A stretch of DNA of 13,618 bases from JBKHBT01 sp046542255. GTDB taxonomy: Bacteria; UBP14; UBA6098; JBKHBT01. A model generated the notes under the pieces. It was not told where the DNA came from. It worked only from the letters and a program-made list of their open reading frames with translations, and made no database searches. Numbering within the stretch: the stretch's first letter is position 1; every line of letters starts with the position of its first letter. This document shows, one piece after another, positions 9,101 to 13,618 of this stretch. The stretch lies in the NCBI GenBank assembly GCA_046542255.1, contig JBKHBT010000091.1:1-13618 (forward strand), in the 5' to 3' direction. The position numbers and the translations under genes were made by a program.

Positions 9101-9647
9101 CTGTTCCGCCAAGTAATGTGTCTTCTGTCAGATTTCCTCTAAACCAGGGAAGGCCAGTCATGATATCGCCTTCGAGATAGTCTTCTTCTGGGTCGAGTTC
9201 TGTATCGGATTCAAAGCCATAGTCACCGGCAAATAGCATCTCTGGCAATGAGCCATTTTCACTTAGAGAGTCGCCGCTGCAGCAATCGTCTTCATGGATT
9301 GAAATAGCAAGGTCAAAATAGTCTTCAATATTAGGTAAATCCGCGCCAAAATCCCATTCGAAGCAATGTAATCCGGGATATGTGCCACCGCCCAAATCGC
9401 CATCGGCAATATCCAGGCTGGTGAAATAGGATTCGAAAGCCGGAATGAATTCTACGCTATCGGCAAATCGAATAGATGCATAGCTAAAGACCGAATCGCC
9501 ACTGGTCTCAAAACATATCTCGACAAGACTCTGTCCATCGCAATCCGTCTCCTGAAAGAAATAGGCATCATCTAAATATGACTGTGAAAAAACAATATTA
9601 GAAAATAAAATGAAAAATAATCCCCATACCCTTAAATCGAATTTCAT
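6189..9647 (-). CDS. Large secreted lectin-like protein (PA14-like and L-type-lectin-like domains, CHU_C/type B tail)
   Basis: A 1152-residue exported protein, probably a surface carbohydrate binder. The start is the ATG at 9647: AAGGAG lies 6 bp before it, a signal peptide follows (MKFDLRVWGLFFILFSNIVFSQ), and upstream in-frame starts overlap the predicted promoter. Order: module A1 (24-115, 'ETDCDGQSLVEICFE' ... 'PGLHCFEWDF'); PA14-like domain (about 160-290, 'TDTTVYLWARKDDDMQVWLDGELIFE'); module B1 (319-408, ending 'TARDSFCNQGAD'); module A2 (419-512, 'ETYCDGENFIEICYI' ... 'PGEHCFTWHL'); L-type-lectin-like domain (about 525-730, 'GADGVSLILTRH', 'GWGIGLDTWENCCDIDGNHLE', 'GEWHHVFLDI'); module B2 (744-833, ending 'QTADSFCNIGQN'); Ig-like stretch; and a gliding-associated (CHU_C, type B) sorting tail at 1057-1152 ('FPNPFSPNADGYNDHIHF'). 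The protein is acidic and has paired Cys residues. The ligand is unknown. It is flanked by inverted repeat copies 2 and 3. Confidence 0.88.
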   Translation of the reverse strand: MKFDLRVWGLFFILFSNIVFSQSYLDDAYFFQETDCDGQSLVEICFETSGDSVFSYASIRFADSVEFIPAFESYFTSLDIADGDLGGGTYPGLHCFEWDFGADLPNIEDYFDLAISIHEDDCCSGDSLSENGSLPEMLFAGDYGFESDTELDPEEDYLEGDIMTGLPWFRGNLTEDTLLGGTELPGFIEFGDRYGWRRYSHGYAHFYICSEETDTTVYLWARKDDDMQVWLDGELIFEDRDHMPNLLSSEGPPDMIPMELSACEWHSVYIWIYNRFDYFALSHKIVDASGEPITSLQYSLDPMGSMADFDSLHSTTFLDSKPPNVNIDCVFEPLPIDVDFTYEWTIEDISMPTEQCSVFFKGCGIDESFDLYDNTIDFTATEACENCTLIVTARDSFCNQGADTCILWFYEDEEPDLIPSIDSAWFSEETYCDGENFIEICYILSVDSADIRASVSADSGASWIEAGDSIFSSISDDENDLGPGVLPGEHCFTWHLSEDWPDIEISDLQLQIGTGAAVALVDSFSSLDTTVYTINGNDGFVDSDSGYFVLTQDRNWRNGRLLTVDSVLTDTLQVSFRFKLQTEDSRGADGVSLILTRHANPPLAWGGQLGISQTEGWGIGLDTWENCCDIDGNHLELSIDDTCCLAGSQPIPTPIEEIPIAEELIDGEWHHVFLDINYPHIEVRFDGFTFIDGEYPELEPFWAYTGFSASTGSAHSSHIIDDFVIFSPHTDIMDINFIAEGPIDSRPPRIEIFSESDTALGGDSLSINFASYDLFPDSEAGYHIFVDYCGIVDSFFTEDTIFDFIVMPNLCDSIEITVQTADSFCNIGQNSIIVPVINFDYAAEAITPLPGQISACRDQNIRIDMTEPPMINWDILELYIDDMLYTIGSDELYHIGDTLIFQPSGNWEHGENIEIRLYQSFPYLGPDDRILILDYSFMTDFQQPVLSLQNPTHLSVTRETSPDIAILAEDDMSEIDASEISICVYGDNCFTIDNEALDIQYDGNSATIILSLEQAGLVIPNGDSANIHIEGITDSPDLCIGNASEADWVFYTETKICNAFPNPFSPNADGYNDHIHFIYPGQEIDDAELIIFDKRHSEVYRSDIDASFGYYNTGRSFDGIDGKNSMLPPGLYIYIIMIDGEKVCEGTFTLIR

Positions 9648-9665
9648 AAATCTCCTTGTATCAAC

Positions 9666-9683
9666 TATTTGGATAACCAAATA
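9666..9683 (-). promoter_or_regulatory. Hairpin just upstream of the lectin gene's ribosome binding site
   Basis: TATTTGG and CCAAATA form a perfect 7-bp stem with a 4-base loop in the untranslated leader. On the minus strand it ends about 8 bases before the AAGGAG Shine-Dalgarno (9652-9657). It could affect mRNA stability or ribosome access; this is inference. Confidence 0.4.
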
Positions 9684-9772
9684 AACTGAAATCTGCAAAG
9701 CACTTTTACTCATAATAATATAAAGAAATATTCGAATAATGGTAGCGATTTTTCTTTTTATGGATATTGGCA

Positions 9773-9799
9773 ACTATAACCTAAGTCTATCGTGGTCAA
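9773..9799 (-). promoter_or_regulatory. Candidate sigma-70-like promoter of the lectin gene
   Basis: On the minus strand TTGACC (9799-9794) is followed after 15 bp by TATAGT (9778-9773), about 125 bp before the ATG. The spacing is slightly short and FCB bacteria often use other consensus sequences, so this is tentative. Confidence 0.3.
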
Positions 9800-9813
9800 G
9801 CGTAAATTAAATA

Positions 9814-9911
9814 CAGACAATGCGCTGTTCCGCATTGTCATATTTTTCAGGCTAAAACATCAGTAAAGCCTTTTGAGTATATATATTATCTATTAATATA
9901 TATATGGCTTT
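9814..9911 (-). repeat. Dispersed hairpin repeat, copy 3 (inverted)
   Basis: Reverse orientation to copies 1 and 2. On the plus strand: CA, the hairpin GACAATGCG-ctgttc-CGCATTGTC (9816-9839), spacer, GGCTAAAACATCAGTAAAGCC (9850-9870), a 35-bp AT-rich tail, and GGCTTT (9906-9911) as outer border, inverted relative to AAAGCC (9865-9870 region) at the inner end of the tail. The core (9816-9870) is almost identical to copy 2 (6129-6183). It lies just upstream of the candidate promoter of the lectin gene. Confidence 0.82.
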
Positions 9912-10196
9912 AAAAGAGATTGTTTACTTTGCACAATTTTTAACATTGAATCTGGATAAATAAAAAAAATGATAAATTCAAATCATAAAAATGTGAATTA
10001 TTTAACAAACAAAAAAAAACACTGGACATTAAAAAAAAAAAGCATATAATATACATAAGGTTGCATAAATATAAAAAAAGTAAAGATGCAAGAAAGGTGA
10101 ATATTAAGTTTAAGGTATAAGGTCGTTGAAAATTTGTTAGCTTATATTAACTTAATACTTAAACTTTCGTTTTTTGATTTAGTTGATGCAATTAAG

Positions 10197-10213
10197 TTTG
10201 TAATTATTACAAA
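10197..10213. promoter_or_regulatory. Palindromic candidate operator
   Basis: TTTGTAAT-T-ATTACAAA has two perfect 8-bp arms around one base. It ends 6 bp before the -35 element of the candidate promoter. The position suits an activator or repressor dimer site. No regulator is known. Confidence 0.42.
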
Positions 10214-10219
10214 TTACTA

Positions 10220-10247
10220 TTGACTTTAAAGTTCTGAGTGTTATATT
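10220..10247 (+). promoter_or_regulatory. Candidate sigma-70-like promoter of the metallopeptidase gene
   Basis: TTGACT (10220-10225), 16-bp spacer, TATATT (10242-10247), about 60 bp before the ATG at 10307. The spacer contains part of a second perfect palindrome, ACTTTAAAGT (10223-10232), which overlaps the -35 element. Confidence 0.42.
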
Positions 10248-10306
10248 GATTAATGTATAGATTATTATATTAAACATTTGACAAGTGGTCAGAACTGGGA
10301 GGAAAA

Positions 10307-13300
10307 ATGAAAAGGATTTTATCCTTAACAATATCGATAACTCTTGTTATTGCTTTTAATCTAATGGCCTTTGCGCCTGTTGAAATAGATGACATCCCTG
10401 ATGATATTTTGGATCAGGATATTGTTTATGTAAACTTAACTCCAAAATCAGTTGAAAAATATGGTATAAACAAAGAAGAATTTATTACAAAAAGAATGAA
10501 AATTAAGATTAATCCAATAACCGAGTTGCCATATGAAGTCATATCAAGCGGACTTCGTGTGGATGGTTATGAACAGGTAGATTCCGGTAATATCAGGGAT
10601 TTCGCAAGAGATTTTATATCAGAGTATCCTGAAATTACTGGTATCGATAATGATAATCTCGAGATATATCGTGCGGAGTTTTTGCAGAATAAATGGTATA
10701 TCACATTCTGGCAATACGAAGAAAATACGCGTTTTTACGATTCGCGTATCGAGCTTAGAGTTTCGCCTGATGCACGTGTGTTTTACCTTAGGAGCTATGT
10801 GGTACCTGGATTTTGCGGCGATTTTAGAGAGATATCAAAGGATGAAGCAGAAACCGCTGCTTTAGATTTTCTCCAAATGCACTATGCAGATTTTGAATTT
10901 CGGGATGATGGAATGGTTATTCTGCCTGTACTCAAAGATAGTAGCTATGAGCTTATAAAAGGCAGAAAATTTAGCCTATTTAGCCATGAGATTCCGGCTA
11001 ATTTTCGATTTGTAGTTTCCAATGATGGAGATATTATTCGATTTAATAATGGATTAACAACAGTTACTGGAAATGTTACTGGAATGGTTTATCCAAGAAA
11101 TATGGCTACTCCGAGAACCGAAATGCCATGGCCGGATGCCAGCATTTCCATAGATGGCGGATATGGCTATACAAATGCAGCAGGAGCATACAGCGCTGGA
11201 AGCGGCAGCGGAGATCATATCTTTTATACCGCTATGACAGGCAGATGGTGCAGGATAAATGTTCATTCCGGCAGCGCAGCCGATATATCACAGACTTTTA
11301 CTGGAACCACTTTCGATTTCTTATGGACTGATTCTTATGCAAGGCCGGATGAAATGAATGTTTATTATCATGTATCCAATGTGCATAATTATGTAAAAGA
11401 TGTTTTCGGATGGGATGGCATGGATTACCAGATGCGGGCCACTGTCGGTCAGGCTTTCGACAATGCATATTTCGATGGACGTGATATAAATATGGGAGCC
11501 GGCTCATCGACTTTCAATAATCTCGGCTATTTCGCCGATATTGTCCAGCATGAATTTCATCACGGTGTTACCGGTAGCATTTATGGATCAATTTCCGGTA
11601 TATACGAAGGAATGGGAATGGCTATGAATGAAGCCTTTTCAGATTATTTCCCATGTGCTATGAGTGATGAACCTCATGTAGGCGAAGGCGGACTTTATAG
11701 GGATGGCTCATCCTATATGAGAACCATCGACAATGTTCGGCGATATCCGGAAGACTATGTCAATGAATGCCATTATGATGGACAGATATTATCTGGCGCT
11801 TTATGGGATTTCAGATGCATGATAGATGATTGGACAGTAGATTCGCTGGCATTCAATGCAAGATTTGGATATCCCCTTACCTTTGAAGAATACCTTACAG
11901 AGCTTTTAATCTGTGATGATTCAGACGGCGATATCACAAATGGAACCAATCACGGTTGGGATATGGTCGATGCATTCTATGCTCATGGTATCGGCCCGGG
12001 CGGCGTTAGCCTCGTTCACGAACCAATCACTTTTGCAGATGATACATTACTGGGATACAAAATAGAAGCTGTTCTGGAATCATATTTCGACCTTTCCGGT
12101 TGTACTGCCACACTTACATATGTCCGTGCCTATACCGATACCGGTGAAACGGAAATGTCATATGAAGATGGCATCCTAATTGGTGAAATACCAGCTTCAC
12201 CACATGGAACAAGAATAGATTATAATATAGTCGTCGATATCGGTGGAGACAGAACTGTGGAAACACCTATGGGCGCACCGACAGCATGGCATCATTTCCG
12301 TGTGCAAGAAGATACTGAGCCGCCAACATTATCACATACAACAACAGAATTTAGAATGCAGAGCAATCCGATTTTGATAACTGCGTCTGCCGAAGATAAT
12401 CAGGGAATCGATAATCTTACATTAGAATGGAAACTAAATTCCATAGAAAAGCCATCTATAGAAATGGATTTTGACAGAAAGGCCGGTAATTACTATACCT
12501 ATCTTATCGGCGATTTCGCAGATGGTGATGTAATAGAATATAAAATTACGGCAATAGATCTTTCAATGGCCGAGCTTTCGGCATCTTCGCCGAGTTCTGG
12601 ATGGCACGAGGTTGTCATTGGCAGAGGTTTCTTCGATCCGATTGGCCCGGATGATCATTTTTGGACAAGCTATCCGGTCAGTTCAGGCTATATGAATCAG
12701 TGGCATAAATCCACATCCGAAGATGATACAGGGCTTGATGGTTATTCATTCAAATTTGGCGCAGAAAGCGGCCATGACTATGCCAATGGCGCAGAAGGCG
12801 CATTGGAACTCGATGCTGTCCACTTAGAAGGCTCGAGTAGATTGATTTTCCGTCATAAAATGAATGCCGAAGCCGATTATGATGGCGCATGGGACGGCGG
12901 TGTTGTCGAAGCATCTGCTGGACATGGCTGGACAAGAATTGCACCGACCTCGGGCTGGCATGAACTTATCACTAATCGTGATAGATCATTCTACCCCGCA
13001 GGAGGAATCAGAGTTTATTCTGGTAACAATGGATGGCGCGAAGAGACTATCGACCTTACTGGTATCGAAGGATGGGTTAGTTTTAGATTTAGATTTGGCT
13101 CCGACCTCTATGTTACCGATGAAGGCTGGTATATCGACAATGTCCGTATCGAGACCGATTTCAGTTCTATCGAATATGAAGAGGACGGATGGCAAACACC
13201 TGAGAAACTCGAACTTTCAGCATCGCCGAATCCGTTCAATGCTGCCACCAGAATTAGCTTTACTCTTGGCAATGATGCCACAGAAGCAAAAATTGAGATT

Positions 13301-13462
13301 TATGATATGCTTGGAAATAGAATAGAAGATTTTGATATACATACAAAGACCGGAGTCAATTCGGTAAATTGGAATGCTAATGACAATGTTGCGGGAATTT
13401 ATCTTTGTAAACTCACCGCAGGCAATGAGGAAATATATGAGAAACTTATTTATATTAAATAA
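10307..13462 (+). CDS. Secreted zinc metallopeptidase, M4/M36 (thermolysin/fungalysin-like), with type A T9SS tail
   Basis: A 1051-residue exported protease. Signal peptide at 1-23 (MKRILSLTISITLVIAFNLMAFA); propeptide-like region about 40-250 resembling FTP/PepSY inhibitory domains; catalytic domain about 250-565 with zinc motif HEFHHGVTG (His415, Glu416, His419), third zinc ligand probably Glu442 in 'MNEAFSDYF', and a likely catalytic His489 in 'ECHYDGQILSGALWDF'. This pattern is gluzincin (clan MA), between classic M4 and M36. Then Ig-like segments (about 570-765), a MAM/jelly-roll-like domain (about 784-953, ending 'DEGWYIDNVRIE'), and a type A T9SS sorting tail (about 968-1051, 'SASPNPFNAATRISFTL' ... 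'GIYLCKLTAGNEEIYEKLIYIK'). GGGAGGA precedes the ATG. All key catalytic residues are present, so it should be active. It probably degrades extracellular protein; the substrate is unknown. Transcribed away from the lectin gene. Confidence 0.9.
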   Translation: MKRILSLTISITLVIAFNLMAFAPVEIDDIPDDILDQDIVYVNLTPKSVEKYGINKEEFITKRMKIKINPITELPYEVISSGLRVDGYEQVDSGNIRDFARDFISEYPEITGIDNDNLEIYRAEFLQNKWYITFWQYEENTRFYDSRIELRVSPDARVFYLRSYVVPGFCGDFREISKDEAETAALDFLQMHYADFEFRDDGMVILPVLKDSSYELIKGRKFSLFSHEIPANFRFVVSNDGDIIRFNNGLTTVTGNVTGMVYPRNMATPRTEMPWPDASISIDGGYGYTNAAGAYSAGSGSGDHIFYTAMTGRWCRINVHSGSAADISQTFTGTTFDFLWTDSYARPDEMNVYYHVSNVHNYVKDVFGWDGMDYQMRATVGQAFDNAYFDGRDINMGAGSSTFNNLGYFADIVQHEFHHGVTGSIYGSISGIYEGMGMAMNEAFSDYFPCAMSDEPHVGEGGLYRDGSSYMRTIDNVRRYPEDYVNECHYDGQILSGALWDFRCMIDDWTVDSLAFNARFGYPLTFEEYLTELLICDDSDGDITNGTNHGWDMVDAFYAHGIGPGGVSLVHEPITFADDTLLGYKIEAVLESYFDLSGCTATLTYVRAYTDTGETEMSYEDGILIGEIPASPHGTRIDYNIVVDIGGDRTVETPMGAPTAWHHFRVQEDTEPPTLSHTTTEFRMQSNPILITASAEDNQGIDNLTLEWKLNSIEKPSIEMDFDRKAGNYYTYLIGDFADGDVIEYKITAIDLSMAELSASSPSSGWHEVVIGRGFFDPIGPDDHFWTSYPVSSGYMNQWHKSTSEDDTGLDGYSFKFGAESGHDYANGAEGALELDAVHLEGSSRLIFRHKMNAEADYDGAWDGGVVEASAGHGWTRIAPTSGWHELITNRDRSFYPAGGIRVYSGNNGWREETIDLTGIEGWVSFRFRFGSDLYVTDEGWYIDNVRIETDFSSIEYEEDGWQTPEKLELSASPNPFNAATRISFTLGNDATEAKIEIYDMLGNRIEDFDIHTKTGVNSVNWNANDNVAGIYLCKLTAGNEEIYEKLIYIK

Positions 13463-13510
13463 GATACATGATCCCAGGAAAGTCCCCCAACTTATCCAGG
13501 ATCGTGACAA

Positions 13511-13590
13511 TAGTATCGTCCTATCAACCCACCTGAGGCGTCCTAGCCACAACTATTAGTCCATTTCGGACATTCTTATAAACGATACTA
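13511..13590. other. Long-range inverted repeat, possible structured RNA
   Basis: TAGTATCGT (13511-13519) is the exact complement of ACGATACTA (13582-13590), with 62 bases between. Inside lie small possible stems such as GTCC-atttc-GGAC. This would make a closed multi-stem fold in the 3' region of the peptidase transcript or the leader of a gene beyond the window. No known RNA family was recognised. Confidence 0.3.
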
Positions 13591-13594
13591 GGAG

Positions 13595-13618
13595 AAACCC
13601 TCTTGCAAGAGAGGGTTT
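13595..13618 (+). terminator. Hairpin at window edge, possible terminator
   Basis: AAACCCTCT-tgcaag-AGAGGGTTT is a perfect 9-bp stem with a 6-base loop that runs to the last base of the window. With A's before and T's after, it has the form of a (possibly bidirectional) intrinsic terminator, but the downstream T run cannot be seen. Confidence 0.55.

Larger units (their letters stand above)
9912..10306. other. AT-rich intergenic leader of the metallopeptidase gene
   Basis: About 395 bp with no reading frame. It holds A-tracts (around 9962-10040), an imperfect inverted repeat AAGTTTAAGGTAT (10106-10118) versus ATACTTAAACTT (10155-10166), a 17-bp palindrome (10197-10213) and a candidate promoter (10220-10247). 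It is the divergent control region between the peptidase and the lectin gene beyond repeat copy 3. Confidence 0.55.

Noticed and set aside
9648..9773. 42-residue N-terminal extension of the lectin protein
   Set aside because: It would place residues before a clear signal peptide, bypass the strong AAGGAG site at the internal ATG, and overlap the candidate promoter.
12864..13325. 153-residue frame overlapping the peptidase gene
   Set aside because: Shadow of the MAM-like and sorting-tail coding sequence in another frame; no recognisable features.
13470..13500. 'AGGAAAGTCC' resembling the start of RNase P RNA
   Set aside because: The bases that follow (CCCAACTTATCC) do not match the conserved GGGCTCC continuation, and no other RNase P core motif is present.
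1..13618. CRISPR array, tRNA, rRNA or complete insertion sequence
   Set aside because: No regularly spaced direct repeats, no cloverleaf or rRNA signatures and no transposase reading frame were seen.

Overview
The window looks like chromosomal DNA of an uncultured-type bacterium from the FCB superphylum (the Bacteroidota/Fibrobacterota/candidate-phyla group). Three of the four large genes encode big exported proteins, and each ends in a C-terminal tail of the kind used by the type IX secretion system (T9SS). Two kinds of type A tail are present: 'YPNPANTQINV', as is usual in Bacteroidota, and 'SPNPFNAATRISF', as is usual in candidate FCB phyla. There is also one CHU_C/gliding-type (type B) tail, 'FPNPFSPNADGYND'. 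I cannot name a phylum with confidence from the sequence alone.

Layout, left to right. (1) 219-506, minus: a HigA-type antitoxin. Its toxin partner higB is broken. A C-terminal remnant with an in-frame stop abuts a dispersed repeat element (586-689), and a possible N-terminal remnant lies on the far side. (2) 688-1339: about 650 bp without a gene, carrying short REP-like palindromes. (3) 1340-3967, plus: a complete pyruvate phosphate dikinase (ppdK) with a strong intrinsic terminator. (4) 4267-5889, plus: a secreted beta-propeller-type (SBBP repeat) protein whose base and codon use differ from its neighbours. (5) 6189-9647, minus: an 1152-residue secreted lectin-like protein made of two long related units, one holding a PA14-like domain and the other an L-type-lectin-like domain. 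It is bracketed by two inverted copies of the same dispersed repeat. (6) 10307-13462, plus: a secreted M4/M36-type zinc metallopeptidase, transcribed divergently from the lectin gene. (7) 13463-13618: a non-coding tail with a long-range inverted repeat and a hairpin at the window edge.

How the genes relate. ppdK is core carbon metabolism (pyruvate/PEP interconversion) and appears to be a single-gene transcription unit. The three exported proteins are not an operon: their orientations are mixed and each has its own leader region. They share a likely export route (Sec signal peptide, then T9SS) and a plausible surface role in carbohydrate binding and protein degradation. No T9SS machinery gene is in the window.

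The most notable points are the lectin protein, in which a ~400-residue unit is duplicated with different sugar-binding domains in the middle, and the three-copy AT-tailed hairpin repeat. One repeat copy sits inside a ruined higB toxin gene; the other two bracket the lectin gene in inverted orientation. No CRISPR array, complete transposase gene, tRNA or rRNA was recognised.
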